From: Nonomuraea thailandensis
Lineage (GTDB): Bacteria; Actinomycetota; Actinomycetes; Streptosporangiales; Streptosporangiaceae
DNA length: 64,000 nucleotides
Assembly (NCBI RefSeq): GCF_024172165.1
Contig: NZ_JAMZEB010000002.1
Location: 1,695,501-1,759,500, forward strand
Reading direction: 5' to 3'
In this document: positions 8,120 to 17,078 of the stretch, in pieces
Position numbering within the stretch: the stretch's first letter is position 1
Layout: the number at the start of each line of letters is the position of its first letter
Notes under the pieces: generated by a model
The model's input: the letters and a program-made list of their open reading frames with translations, nothing else
Told to the model about the DNA's origin: nothing
The model's database searches: none
Translations under genes and position numbers: made by a program

Positions 8120-9286
8120 ATGAGCGCGCTTCCCCTAGAGGGCGGCTCGTCCCCGGAGACGGCGCCCGACGCCCTGGCGGGCTTCACCGTCGGCGTCACC
8201 GCGACGAGACGGCGCGAGGAGTTCGGAGCGCTCCTGGAGCGCCGCGGCGCCCGCGTGGTCAGCGCCCCCGCCATCCGGCTCGTCCCGCTGGCCGAGGACG
8301 CCGACCTGCTCGCCGCCACCCGGCAGAGCCTGGAGGAGCCGCTCGACGACGTCGTGGTCACCACCGGCGTCGGCTTCCGCGGCTGGATGGCCGCCGCCGA
8401 GGGCTGGGGCCTGTCCGCCGACCTGGGCGAGCACCTGGCCGGAGCCCGCCTGCTCACCCGCGGCCCCAAGGCCAGGGGGGCGGTGCGCGCCGCCGGCCTC
8501 AACGACCACTGGACCCCCTCGACCGAGTCGTGCAACGAGGTCAAGGAGTACCTCCTGGCCCAGGACCTGCACGGGCGGCGCATCGCGGTGCAGCAGCACG
8601 GCGAGCCGCTCAGCGACTTCGTGGCCGCGCTGCGCGAGGCCGGGGCCGAGGTGATCGAGATCCCGGTCTACCGGTGGCTGCCGTACCGCGACATCTCGCC
8701 GCTGCGCCGCCTGATCAGCCAGACCATCTCCGGCTCGGTGGACGCGGTCGCCTTCACCAGCGCGCCCGCCGTGCACGCCATGCTCGGCGCCGCCAGGTCG
8801 GAAGGGCTGGAGGAGGCACTGCTGGCCGCGTTCAGCGGATCGGTCGTGGCCGCCTGCGTCGGGCCCGTCACCGCCGAGCCGCTCGCCTCGCGCGGCGTCC
8901 CCACCCTCCAGCCGGACCGCTCCCGCCTCGGCGCGCTGGCCCGCGCCCTGGCCCGCCACCTGCCCGAGCACGGCGTCACCCGCCTCACGGCCGGCGACCA
9001 CCGGCTCGAGATCCGCGGCCACGCCGTGGTCGTGGACGGCGAGCTGCGCCCGCTGCCGCCCGCCCCGATGGCGGTGCTCAAACGCCTGGCCGACAAGCCG
9101 GGGCACGTGGTGTCGCGGGCCGAGCTGCGCACCGTGCTGCCGGGCAGCGTCGCGCGCGACTCGGCCGAGCACGCCGTCGAGATGGCCATCACCCGGCTGC
9201 GCCGCGCCCTCGGGCCCAGCGGCATCGTCGAGACCGTGGTCAAGCGCGGCTACCGGCTCGCCTGCCTGTACGAGGCCGGCCTTTGA
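8120..9286 (+). CDS. nnaR: NnaR-like nitrogen regulator: uroporphyrinogen-III synthase-like domain fused to a winged helix
   Basis: The ATG at 8120 follows GGAGGTG and gives 388 aa. Residues about 20-285 match the HemD fold (LAGFTVGVTATRRREEF, VAFTSAPAV). The last 95 residues form an OmpR-type winged helix (SRAELRTVLPG, AITRLRRALG, VKRGYRL). The same fusion is NnaR in Streptomyces, which activates nitrate/nitrite assimilation genes, and Rv0260c in M. tuberculosis. The downstream cbiX-like gene is the expected partner because nitrite reductase needs siroheme. Whether the HemD domain is catalytic or only senses a tetrapyrrole is unknown. nirBD is not in the window. Confidence 0.85.
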   Translation: MSALPLEGGSSPETAPDALAGFTVGVTATRRREEFGALLERRGARVVSAPAIRLVPLAEDADLLAATRQSLEEPLDDVVVTTGVGFRGWMAAAEGWGLSADLGEHLAGARLLTRGPKARGAVRAAGLNDHWTPSTESCNEVKEYLLAQDLHGRRIAVQQHGEPLSDFVAALREAGAEVIEIPVYRWLPYRDISPLRRLISQTISGSVDAVAFTSAPAVHAMLGAARSEGLEEALLAAFSGSVVAACVGPVTAEPLASRGVPTLQPDRSRLGALARALARHLPEHGVTRLTAGDHRLEIRGHAVVVDGELRPLPPAPMAVLKRLADKPGHVVSRAELRTVLPGSVARDSAEHAVEMAITRLRRALGPSGIVETVVKRGYRLACLYEAGL

Positions 9287-9318
9287 TCCCCCTTCACCAC
9301 CGTCACGAGGAGAACACC

Positions 9319-9375
9319 ATGCCCTGGGGCACCCCGTGCTCCGGCCGCGGCAGGCGCGCCGGAGGGAGCCGGTGA
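9319..9375 (+). CDS. Putative 18-codon leader ORF coupled to cbiX
   Basis: An ATG at 9319 follows a good RBS (CGAGGAGA). The frame encodes MPWGTPCSGRGRRAGGSR and stops at TGA 9373-9375, which overlaps the cbiX GTG (9372-9374). The GGAGGGAG RBS of cbiX lies inside it. This geometry implies translational coupling. The peptide itself may have no function. Confidence 0.4.
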   Translation: MPWGTPCSGRGRRAGGSR

Positions 9376-10088
9376 CGCCCGCACTCGTCCTGGCCGCACA
9401 CGGAACGCGCAGCGCCGAGGGGGAGCGGACCCTGTCGGCGCTGGCGGAGACGGCCCGCAGGGCCCGCCCGGGGCAGCGCGTGGAGCTGAGCTACCTGGAG
9501 ATCAGCTCGCCCCTCCTGGCGGAGGTGCTTCCCGAGGTCCGCGGCCCGGTGGTCGTGGTGCCGCTGCTGCTGGCGGGCGGTTACCACGTGCACATCGACC
9601 TGCCCGAGGTCATCGCCGAGCACCGCCCTGACGCGGTGGTGGCCGGCTGGCTCGGCCCGCACCGGCTCCTGACCTCGGCGCTGGCGCGCAAGCTGGCGCG
9701 GGCGGGCCTGCGCTCCACGGACGCCGTGCTGCTCGGCGCGGCCGGCTCCTCCGACCCCTCGGCGCTGGCCGACGTGCGCGCCGCCGCTCACGGGCTCGCC
9801 GTACGCCTGGCGCGCCCGGTCACGGCGGCCTTCGCCTCGGCGGGCACGCCGTCGCTGGAGGAGGCCATGGAACGGCTCGGCTCGACCCCGGCCGCCCGTG
9901 TGGCCATCGCCTCGTACGTACTGGCGCCCGGCTTCTTCCACGACCGCCTCGCCTCGGCCGGCGCCGGCCTGGTCAGCGAGCCGCTGGGAGCGGACCCGGA
10001 CGTGGCGGCCCTCATCTGGCACCGCTACGACCAGGCCCTGCACCGCCACCACACCACCACGCAGCCCCAGCCCTTGCGCCATGCCTGA
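9372..10088 (+). CDS. CbiX/SirB-like sirohydrochlorin chelatase
   Basis: This 238-aa protein starts at a GTG with GGAGGGAG upstream. It shows two CbiX-type halves. The N-terminal half has LVLAAHGTRS (metal-binding H10) and GGYHVHIDLPEV. The C-terminal half has VLLGAAGSSDP and ASYVLAPGFFHDRL. These enzymes insert Fe2+ (siroheme) or Co2+ (cobalamin) into sirohydrochlorin. Next to nnaR, iron insertion for nitrite reductase siroheme is more likely. The His/Gln-rich tail (HRHHTTTQPQP) may bind metal. Confidence 0.85.
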   Translation: MTPALVLAAHGTRSAEGERTLSALAETARRARPGQRVELSYLEISSPLLAEVLPEVRGPVVVVPLLLAGGYHVHIDLPEVIAEHRPDAVVAGWLGPHRLLTSALARKLARAGLRSTDAVLLGAAGSSDPSALADVRAAAHGLAVRLARPVTAAFASAGTPSLEEAMERLGSTPAARVAIASYVLAPGFFHDRLASAGAGLVSEPLGADPDVAALIWHRYDQALHRHHTTTQPQPLRHA

Positions 10089-10128
10089 ACCGGCCCGGCC
10101 AGGGTTCCCTGGGCGGGCGGCCTCCTGG

Positions 10129-10689
10129 TCAGGCGGGCTGGGGGACGGGCTCCAGCCGCAGCTCCCGTACGATCTCGCGGGCGCTGGCCTCACGTGCGGG
10201 CCCGGCGTCCGCGCCGACGAACATCTCGATGTAGGCCCGGTGGAAGCAGCCCGCGACCAGCAGTCGCGCGCTCGCCTCCGGGTCCACGTCGGGCCGCACC
10301 CGCCCGAGCCGCTGCTCGGCCGCCAGGTAGGCGGCCAGCGGCGCGGTCTCCGTGTGCGGCCCGAGCCCGTTGTCGCGGATGGCCTGGCGGAAGCGGACGG
10401 TCACGTTCGGGGAGGTGAAGGCGGGCAGCGCCGCACTTTGCACATCTATGTAGTAATCAATCCCCGCACGAGCGATCGGCAGAAGGTTGTCCGAAACGGA
10501 CCCCTTGCCGGTGCGATGGGAGAGATCGTGAAGAATGCTCAGCCAGAAGGGGAGCCGGTCCTGCAGCAGGGCGAGGAAGTAGTCCACCGAGCCGCCGCCG
10601 CGGTCCTCCCTGAGTGAGACGGCCATCTGGAGGACCCGCTGCCTGGTGTCCTGGCTCCTGTGGTGCGGGTCTACGTGAGGTGTCGCCAT
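10129..10689 (-). CDS. TetR-family-like ligand domain lacking a recognisable HTH
   Basis: From the ATG at 10687-10689 the product is 186 aa (a GTG at 10728 would add 13). The C-terminal two thirds resemble the all-helical TetR effector domain (AYLAAEQRLGRVRPDVDPEASARLLVAGCFH). Near the N-terminus only TRQRVLQMAVSL recalls the first TetR helix. The following helix-turn-helix and the YYHF signature are missing and replaced by a short Gly-rich segment. No good RBS is seen. It may be a decayed repressor or a non-DNA-binding derivative. Confidence 0.5.
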   Translation of the reverse strand: MATPHVDPHHRSQDTRQRVLQMAVSLREDRGGGSVDYFLALLQDRLPFWLSILHDLSHRTGKGSVSDNLLPIARAGIDYYIDVQSAALPAFTSPNVTVRFRQAIRDNGLGPHTETAPLAAYLAAEQRLGRVRPDVDPEASARLLVAGCFHRAYIEMFVGADAGPAREASAREIVRELRLEPVPQPA

Positions 10690-10863
10690 GGCATGCCTAA
10701 CGTGCGCGGTCAGTTGAGCAGGCATCACGTGCGAAGCCGATGTCCCGGACGGTGCCGGGATTTATGGATGCTTAAATCTGGGGTCCCAACATGGTGCAAA
10801 CTTCTACGGGTCCCCGATTATTACCCGAAAGCCGGAAAAGATGTCGAGCCTGAATCCTGAGGG

Positions 10864-11718
10864 TTAGCTGTCAGTGTCGCGATCTCTGCGCCGCAGATAG
10901 CGCTCGAACTCGGCCGCGATCGCATCGCCGCTGGCCTCCGGCAGCTCGGCCGCGTCCTTGCGCTCCTCCAGCTCCTTGACGTACTCGGCCACCTCGCTGT
11001 CCTGGGAGGCCAGCTCGTCCACGCCGCGCTCCCACGCCCGGGCCTCCTCGTCGAGGTCGCCCAGCGGCATCGGGATCTCCAGCACGTCCTCCAGCCGGCG
11101 CAGCAGCGCCAGCGTGGCCTTGGGGTTGGGCGGCTGGGCCACGTAGTGCGGCACCGACGCCCACAGCGAGATCGCGTCGAGCCCGGCCTTGCCGAACGAG
11201 TGCTGCAGCACCCCCACGATGCCCGTCGGGCCCTCGTAGCGGCTCAGCTCCAGATTCGTCGAGCGGGCCAGGCCCTCGTTGGTCGCCCCGCCCAGGATCG
11301 GCACGGGCCGGGTGTGGGGCGAGTCGTTGAGCAGCGCGCCGAGCATCACGGCCAGCTCGACGCCCAGCTCGCGGCAGATGTAGATGATGTCGTCGCAGAA
11401 CGAGCGCCAGCGCATGTTGGGCTCGATGCCGCGCAGCAGCACGACGTCGCGCTCCACGCCCGGAGGGCGGGCGCGCAGCAGCCGCGTGGTGGGCCACACG
11501 ATGGACTGGGCCAGGCCGTCGCTCATCTCGACCACCGGCCGGGTGACCTGGAAGTCGTAGTAGTCGTCGGGGTCGAGCGCGATGAGCGGCTCGGCCTTCC
11601 AGGCCGATTCGAGGTGGGCGATCACACCGCTGGAAGCCTCGCCCGCGTCGTTCCACCCCTCGAACGCGGCAATGAGCACCGGGTCGACGAGCTCGGGGAG
11701 CCCTTCGAGCTCTATCAC
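10864..11718 (-). CDS. PAC2-family protein (proteasome assembly chaperone-like)
   Basis: This 284-aa protein starts at GTG 11716-11718 with a perfect AGGAGG. Typical PAC2 signatures include LIAAFEGWNDAGEASSGVI near the N-terminus, ILGGATNEGLA and a conserved SLWASVPHYVAQPPNPKATL. PAC2 names a eukaryotic proteasome assembly chaperone fold. The actinobacterial members are widespread but their role is not proven. The C-terminal 60 residues are charged and probably helical. It is 22 kb from prcBA, so physical linkage gives no support for a proteasome role. Confidence 0.85.
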   Translation of the reverse strand: MIELEGLPELVDPVLIAAFEGWNDAGEASSGVIAHLESAWKAEPLIALDPDDYYDFQVTRPVVEMSDGLAQSIVWPTTRLLRARPPGVERDVVLLRGIEPNMRWRSFCDDIIYICRELGVELAVMLGALLNDSPHTRPVPILGGATNEGLARSTNLELSRYEGPTGIVGVLQHSFGKAGLDAISLWASVPHYVAQPPNPKATLALLRRLEDVLEIPMPLGDLDEEARAWERGVDELASQDSEVAEYVKELEERKDAAELPEASGDAIAAEFERYLRRRDRDTDS

Positions 11719-12168
11719 GTGTCGCCTCCTCTCTCCATCGTCCCGCTAAGCCTATGCGGTAAGGAGGCATCGCCGTCACCGATCTCCCCCCGAACGCCGC
11801 CCGGCGCCGGCACCCGGGGTGTGCGGGGTGGCGGGGGAGCCGGGCGGGTGAGCGGTGCGCGATGGCGGGGCCGGCGGTTGCGTACGGGTTTGAACGCCGT
11901 GTAACGGCTGGTGGAGGGCCCGTGGGGGGCGGGCTCGGCGCGCCCGCTCGTCCCCGCGCGGGCGTGTCGGACGGCCGCCGCGCCGCGCCCCCTCCGCTCC
12001 CGCCACGCGCCCGGCGCCGCCGGGCGTTCGCGCCCCGCGAACTCCGCCCCGCGTCGGCGAACAACCGGCGGGGCCCCGCAGGACGTGCTGGACAGCCGGC
12101 CGGCGGACGCGGTGACGTGCCTGGCACCCGCGTGCCGGGCGTACGCAGCGGCCGGGGGAACACGGCCG
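11719..12168. other. Intergenic region, no gene recognised
   Basis: This 450-bp stretch lies between the divergently read PAC2 start and the usp stop. Open frames here are G+C artefacts without RBS or family features. It should hold the PAC2 promoter; I cannot pick a convincing -10. A strong hairpin near 12119-12140 is listed separately. Confidence 0.6.
12119..12140 (-). terminator. Hairpin after the universal stress protein gene
   Basis: GCCTGGCAC (12119-12127) pairs with GTGCCGGGC (12132-12140), one G.U pair, around a CCGC tetraloop. It lies 29 nt past the usp stop on the minus strand. This is a compact terminator-like stem without a T-run. Confidence 0.5.
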
Positions 12169-12627
12169 TCAGCGGCCCCCGTCCGTCGTGTGGACGATGA
12201 GGACGTCGCACGAGGCCCGGTGCGTCACCCCCGACGGCACCGACCCGAGCAGCCGCCCCGCCAGGCTGTTGAGCCCCCGGTTGCCCACCACGAGCAGATC
12301 GGCCCCGTGCCGGGCCGCCAGCGACACCAGCACGTCCACCGCCTCCCCCTGCTCGGCCGCCAGCACCACGTCCGGCGCGCCCGCCGCCACGGCGTGCTCG
12401 CGGGCCGCCCGCAGCGCGTCGTCGGCGGGGGTGGAGCCGCTCACCTTGTACGCCAGCTCCCCGAGCCGGTCGGCGGCGGCGGCCCGGGTGCTCTCCCGCA
12501 TGGGCAGGTACGCGCACGCCAGCACGAGCGTGGCGCCGGTGGCCCCGGCCAGGGCGGCGGCGGCCGAGACGGCGCGGAAGGAGGAGGCGGAGCCGTCGGT
12601 GCCGACGAGGACGGTGCGGTAGGCCAT
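12169..12627 (-). CDS. Universal stress protein (UspA family)
   Basis: This 152-aa single-domain protein starts at ATG 12625-12627 behind TTGGAGG. It begins YRTVLVGTDGS (the beta1/D-G-S start of Usp). It ends with the ATP-binding pattern G-x2-G-x9-G-S (GNRGLNSLAGRLLGSVPSG) and CDVLIVH. ATP-binding Usp proteins sense energy state or stress. The start is divergent from metH, 130 bp apart. No specific partner can be inferred. Confidence 0.9.
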   Translation of the reverse strand: MAYRTVLVGTDGSASSFRAVSAAAALAGATGATLVLACAYLPMRESTRAAAADRLGELAYKVSGSTPADDALRAAREHAVAAGAPDVVLAAEQGEAVDVLVSLAARHGADLLVVGNRGLNSLAGRLLGSVPSGVTHRASCDVLIVHTTDGGR

Positions 12628-12744
12628 ACGAGCCTCCAATTGGACGCCGCGTACAATTGACGTCTCGTACGATAGCGTTTCTCGCAGGATGCGGGAAAAG
12701 GGCCGCCACCGCCCGCGCCCGAGCAGCGCTCGAGGCGCACCCGA

Positions 12745-12750
12745 TAAGCT
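12745..12750 (+). promoter_or_regulatory. -10 box for leaderless metH
   Basis: TAAGCT lies exactly 7 nt before the metH ATG, and no Shine-Dalgarno sequence is present. A leaderless mRNA is inferred; a leader-borne riboswitch is therefore excluded if this promoter is the main one. Confidence 0.5.
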
Positions 12751-12757
12751 TCACCTC

Positions 12758-15700
12758 ATGAGCATCTCCCCGACCTTCAGAGAAGTGTTGGCCCAGCGTG
12801 TGATCGTCGCCGACGGGGCGATGGGCACGATGCTCCAGGCCCAGGACCCGACGCTCGACGACTTCCACGGGCACGAGGGCTGCAACGAGGTGCTCAACGT
12901 CACCCGCCCCGACATCGTGCGCGGCGTGCACGACGCCTACTTCGCCGTCGGCGTCGACTGCGTGGAGACCAACACCTTCGGCGCCAACCTGGCGGCGCTG
13001 GGCGAGTACGACATCTCCGACCGCGTCTTCGAGTATTCGGAGGCCGGCGCCAGGATCGCCCGCGAGGCCGCCGACCACTGGGCCACGCCCGACCGGCCGC
13101 GCTTCGTGCTCGGCTCCATGGGCCCCGGCACCAAGCTGCCCACGCTCGGCCACCTGCCGTACGCGAGCCTGCGCGACGCCTACCGCGACAACGCGGCCGG
13201 CCTGATCGCGGGCGGCGCCGACGCGCTGATCATCGAGACCTGCCAGGACCTGCTGCAGGTCAAGGCCGCCGTCGTCGGCGCCAGGCAGGCCATCGACGCC
13301 GCCGGCCGCGACATCGTGATCATCGCGCAGGTGACGATCGAGACCAACGGCGCGATGCTGCTCGGCTCCGAGATCGGCGCCGCGCTGACGGCGATCGAGC
13401 CGCTCGGCGTCGACATCGTCGGCCTCAACTGCGCCACGGGCCCGGCCGAGATGAGCGAGCACCTGCGCTACCTGGCCCGCCACTCGCGGCTCAAGCTGTC
13501 CTGCATGCCCAACGCCGGCCTGCCCGTGCTGACCTCCGACGGCGCCTACTACCCGCTGTCGGCGCAGGAGCTGGCCGACGCCCACCAGACCTTCGCCCGC
13601 GACTACGGCCTGTCCCTGGTCGGCGGCTGCTGCGGCACCACCCCCGAGCACCTGCGCCAGGTCGTCGAGCGGGTGCGCGGCAACGAGGTCGCCCAGCGCC
13701 GCCCGCACCCCGAGCCGGGCGCCTCCTCGCTCTACCAGACCGTCCCGTTCCGGCAGGACACCTCCTACCTGGCCATCGGCGAGCGCTGCAACACCAACGG
13801 CTCCAAGGCCTTCCGCGAGGCCATGCTGGAGGGCCGCTGGGACGACTGCGTCGAGACGGCCCGCGACCAGGCCCGCGACGGCGCCCACATGCTCGACCTG
13901 TGCGTCGACTACGTCGGCCGCGACGGCGTGGCCGACATGAAGGAGCTGGCCTTCCGCTTCGCCACCGCCTCCACGCTGCCGATCATGCTCGACTCGACCG
14001 AGCCCGCGGTGCTGCAGGCCGGCCTCGAGATGCTGGGCGGGCGCGCCGCGGTCAACTCGGTCAACTACGAGGACGGCGACGGCCCCGACTCCCGCTACCA
14101 GAAGATCATGCGCCTGGTCCGCGAGCACGGCTCGGCCGTGGTCGCGCTGACCATCGACGAGGAGGGCCAGGCCCGCACCGCCGACCACAAGCTGCGCGTG
14201 GCCACCCGCCTGGTGGAGGACCTGACCACCAACTGGGGCATGCGCGTCGAGGACATCATCGTCGACTGCCTGACCTTCCCCATCGCCACCGGCCAGGAGG
14301 AGACCAGGCGCGACGGCCTGGAGACCATCGAGGCCATCCGCGAGCTCAAGCGCCGCTACCCGGGCGTGCAGACCACGCTGGGCCTGTCCAACATCAGCTT
14401 CGGCCTCAACCCGGCCGCCCGCATGGTGCTCAACTCGGTCTTCCTCAACGAGTGCGTCAACGCCGGGCTCGACTCGGCCATCGTGCACGCCTCCAAGATC
14501 CTGCCCATGGCGCGCATCCCCGACGAGCAGCGCCAGGTCGCGCTCGACATGGTCTACGACCGGCGCCGCGAGGGCTACGACCCGCTGCAGCGGTTCATGG
14601 AGCTGTTCGAGGGCGTGGACGCCGCCGCCATGCGCGCAGGCAAGGCCGAGGAGCTGGCCGCGCTGCCGCTGTGGGAGCGACTCAAGCGGCGCATCATCGA
14701 CGGCGAGCGCAAGGGCCTGGAGGCCGACCTCGACACCGCGCTCGACCAGCGGCCCGCCCTGGAGATCATCAACGACGTGCTGCTCGACGGCATGAAGACG
14801 GTCGGCGAGCTGTTCGGCTCCGGCCAGATGCAGCTGCCGTTCGTGCTGCAGTCGGCCGAGGTGATGAAGACCGCCGTCGCCTACCTCGAGCCCCACATGG
14901 AGCGCGTCGAGGGCGAGACCAAGGGCCGCATCGTGCTGGCCACCGTCAAGGGCGACGTGCACGACATCGGCAAGAACCTCGTCGACATCATCCTGTCCAA
15001 CAACGGCTACCAGGTCGTCAACCTCGGCATCAAGCAGCCCGTCTCGGCCATCCTCGAGGCCGCCGACGAGCAGAAGGCCGACGTCATCGGCATGTCCGGG
15101 CTGCTGGTGAAGTCGACGGTCATCATGAAGGAGAACCTGGAGGAGATGAACTCCAGGGGCCTTTCCGAGAAGTACCCGGTGCTGCTCGGCGGCGCCGCCC
15201 TGACCCGCGCCTACGTCGAGCAGGACCTGGCCGGTTTGTTCGAGGGCGAGGTGCGCTACGCCCGCGACGCGTTCGAGGGGCTGCGGCTGATGGACGCGTT
15301 CATGGCCGTCAAGCGCGGCGTGAAGGGCGCGACGCTGCCGCCGCTGCGCGAGCGGCGCGTCAAGACCGGCGCGACGCTGGTCCGCACGCCCGTCGAGGAG
15401 CTGCCCGCCCGCTCCGACGTGGCCGCCGACAACCCCCTGCCGCTCGCGCCGTTCCACGGCGACCGGGTGGTCAAGGGCATCTCGCTGAACGAGTACGCCG
15501 CCTTCCTCGACGAGCGGGCCCTGTTCCTCGGCCAGTGGGGCCTCAAGCCCACCAGGGGCGGCGACGGGCCCGGCTACGAGGAGCTGGTCGAGACCGAGGG
15601 CCGGCCGCGGCTGCGCATGTGGCTGGAGCGCATGCAGACCGAGGGCCTGCTGGAGGCGGCCGTCGTCTACGGCTACTTCCCGTGCGTCGCCGACGGCGAC

Positions 15701-16222
15701 TCGCTGATCATCCTCGACGACGACGGCGGCGAGCGCACCCGCTTCACCTTCCCGCGCCAGCGCCGCGACCGGCACCTGTGCCTGTCCGACTTCTTCCGCG
15801 GCAAGGACTCCGGCGAGGTCGACATGGTCGGCTTCCAGGTGGCCACCATGGGCTCGAAGATCTCCCAGGCCACGGCCGAGCTGTTCGCCAAGGACGCCTA
15901 CCGCGACTACCTGGAGCTGCACGGCCTGTCGGTGCAGCTCACCGAGGCGCTGGCCGAGTACTGGCACGCCCGGGTGCGCTCGGAGTGGGGGATCGGCGGC
16001 GACGAGTCGCTCGACGACATGCTGAAGGTCAACATCCAGGGCTGCCGCTACTCCTTCGGCTACCCGGCCTGCCCGAACCTGGAGGACCAGAAGCAGCTGT
16101 TCGAGCTGCTCGCGCCCGAGCGCATCGGGGTGACGCTGTCGGAGGAGTTCCAGCTCCACCCGGAGCAGGCCACCTCGGCGCTGGTGGCCCACCACCCGGA
16201 GGCCAAGTACTTCAACGTCTGA
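12758..16222 (+). CDS. metH: Cobalamin-dependent methionine synthase
   Basis: This 1154-aa protein transfers methyl from 5-methyl-THF to homocysteine via cob(I)alamin. Domains in order: homocysteine-binding (1 to about 310, zinc ligands C225, C291, C292 in LVGGCCGTTPEHL), pterin-binding (about 340-600), B12 cap (about 640-725), B12-binding (about 725-870, DVHDIGKN with axial H735) and AdoMet reactivation domain (about 890-1154, containing RYSFGYPACPNLEDQ). All modules are intact. The start is fixed by the leaderless TAAGCT box. No cobalamin riboswitch is seen in the 130 bp upstream. A HAD phosphatase follows. Confidence 0.98.
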   Translation: MSISPTFREVLAQRVIVADGAMGTMLQAQDPTLDDFHGHEGCNEVLNVTRPDIVRGVHDAYFAVGVDCVETNTFGANLAALGEYDISDRVFEYSEAGARIAREAADHWATPDRPRFVLGSMGPGTKLPTLGHLPYASLRDAYRDNAAGLIAGGADALIIETCQDLLQVKAAVVGARQAIDAAGRDIVIIAQVTIETNGAMLLGSEIGAALTAIEPLGVDIVGLNCATGPAEMSEHLRYLARHSRLKLSCMPNAGLPVLTSDGAYYPLSAQELADAHQTFARDYGLSLVGGCCGTTPEHLRQVVERVRGNEVAQRRPHPEPGASSLYQTVPFRQDTSYLAIGERCNTNGSKAFREAMLEGRWDDCVETARDQARDGAHMLDLCVDYVGRDGVADMKELAFRFATASTLPIMLDSTEPAVLQAGLEMLGGRAAVNSVNYEDGDGPDSRYQKIMRLVREHGSAVVALTIDEEGQARTADHKLRVATRLVEDLTTNWGMRVEDIIVDCLTFPIATGQEETRRDGLETIEAIRELKRRYPGVQTTLGLSNISFGLNPAARMVLNSVFLNECVNAGLDSAIVHASKILPMARIPDEQRQVALDMVYDRRREGYDPLQRFMELFEGVDAAAMRAGKAEELAALPLWERLKRRIIDGERKGLEADLDTALDQRPALEIINDVLLDGMKTVGELFGSGQMQLPFVLQSAEVMKTAVAYLEPHMERVEGETKGRIVLATVKGDVHDIGKNLVDIILSNNGYQVVNLGIKQPVSAILEAADEQKADVIGMSGLLVKSTVIMKENLEEMNSRGLSEKYPVLLGGAALTRAYVEQDLAGLFEGEVRYARDAFEGLRLMDAFMAVKRGVKGATLPPLRERRVKTGATLVRTPVEELPARSDVAADNPLPLAPFHGDRVVKGISLNEYAAFLDERALFLGQWGLKPTRGGDGPGYEELVETEGRPRLRMWLERMQTEGLLEAAVVYGYFPCVADGDSLIILDDDGGERTRFTFPRQRRDRHLCLSDFFRGKDSGEVDMVGFQVATMGSKISQATAELFAKDAYRDYLELHGLSVQLTEALAEYWHARVRSEWGIGGDESLDDMLKVNIQGCRYSFGYPACPNLEDQKQLFELLAPERIGVTLSEEFQLHPEQATSALVAHHPEAKYFNV

Positions 16223-16235
16223 CAGCAGACGTCCC

Positions 16236-16264
16236 GCCCGCCCGCCGTTCACGCGCGGGCGGGC
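16236..16264 (+). terminator. Terminator-like hairpin after metH
   Basis: GCCCGCCCGC (16236-16245) pairs with GCGGGCGGGC (16255-16264), loop 9 nt, starting 13 nt after the metH stop. Confidence 0.5.
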
Positions 16265-16331
16265 ACGATTCCGCCCGCCGTTCAGCCCGGACACCCACCA
16301 TGGCGGGTGACAGCACCGATCGGGGGCAGGA

Positions 16332-16976
16332 ATGCAAGCGGTTTTCTTCGACATGGACGGCCTGCTGGTCGACAGCGAGCGCGTCTGGCTGCGCATCGAG
16401 ACCGAGGTGATGGCCAGGCTCGGCGCCGAGTGGACGCCCGAGCACCAGGTCCACCTCGTCGGCGGCTCGATGGAGCGCACCGTCGACTACATGCTGGCCG
16501 TGTCGGGCGCGGACGTGCCGCCGCGGACCGTGCGCGAGTGGATGGTCACCGGCATGGTGAGCCGGCTGACGGCCGGGGTGCACGTCATGCCCGGCGCCTC
16601 CGAGCTGCTCGACGCGCTGCGCGCCGAAGGGGTGCCGGTGGGGCTGGTCACCTCCTCGCTCAAGGACATCGCCGACGCGGTGCTCAAGAGCGTCGGCAGG
16701 GACCGGTTCGACGTCGTGGTCACCGCCGACGACGTCACCCGCACCAAGCCCGACCCGGAGCCGTACCTGACGGCCGCCCGGCTGCTCGGCGTGCAGCCCG
16801 TGCGGTGCGTGGTCCTGGAGGACTCCCCGAACGGCGTGGCCGCCGCGACCGCGGCCGGCTGCGCCGTCGTGGCCGTGCCGAGCCTGCTGCCCATCGAGCC
16901 GGCGCCCGGCCGCCTGGTGGTCTCGTCCCTGACGGAGGTCGGGGTCGCCGATCTCAGGGATCTTCTGCCGTCCTGA
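16332..16976 (+). CDS. HAD-family hydrolase, beta-phosphoglucomutase-like subfamily
   Basis: This 214-aa protein begins MQAVFFDMDGLLVDSE, so D8 and D10 are the nucleophile and acid/base. An alpha-helical C1 cap follows, then LVTSS (motif II), TRTKPDPEPYL (motif III Lys) and VVLEDSPNGVAAATAAG (motif IV). This is the standard layout of sugar-phosphate phosphatases and phosphomutases. GGCAGGA precedes the ATG. It is 109 bp downstream of metH, in the same orientation. The substrate is unknown; a housecleaning phosphatase is the cautious call. Confidence 0.85.
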   Translation: MQAVFFDMDGLLVDSERVWLRIETEVMARLGAEWTPEHQVHLVGGSMERTVDYMLAVSGADVPPRTVREWMVTGMVSRLTAGVHVMPGASELLDALRAEGVPVGLVTSSLKDIADAVLKSVGRDRFDVVVTADDVTRTKPDPEPYLTAARLLGVQPVRCVVLEDSPNGVAAATAAGCAVVAVPSLLPIEPAPGRLVVSSLTEVGVADLRDLLPS

Positions 16977-17005
16977 CGCGTTACCCCTAAGGGAAATGTG
17001 GTTCT

Positions 17006-17032
17006 CGCGGAGGAGGCGGTCCAGCCTCCGCG
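17006..17032 (+). terminator. Terminator-like hairpin after the HAD gene
   Basis: The arms CGCGGAGG (17006-17013) and CCTCCGCG (17025-17032) flank an 11-nt loop, 29 nt past the HAD stop. Confidence 0.4.
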
Positions 17033-17078
17033 TGCCAGGATGGAGGGCACGAGCGAGCGATGACGAGGGGGCGGCGAG

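Noticed and set aside
12628..12757. Cobalamin riboswitch before metH
   Set aside because: No B12-box-like conserved sequence is visible and the start appears leaderless, leaving no room for an aptamer.
10871..16480. A very long minus-strand open frame (about 1870 codons) covering metH
   Set aside because: It is antisense to an unmistakable, complete metH and has low-complexity Val/Gly/Ala/Arg composition, as expected for the complement of high-G+C coding DNA.
17040..17063. A seven-codon ATG...TGA frame before the membrane-protein gene as another bridging ORF
   Set aside because: It stops 16 nt before the next start without overlap, so it lacks the coupling geometry of the four reported cases.
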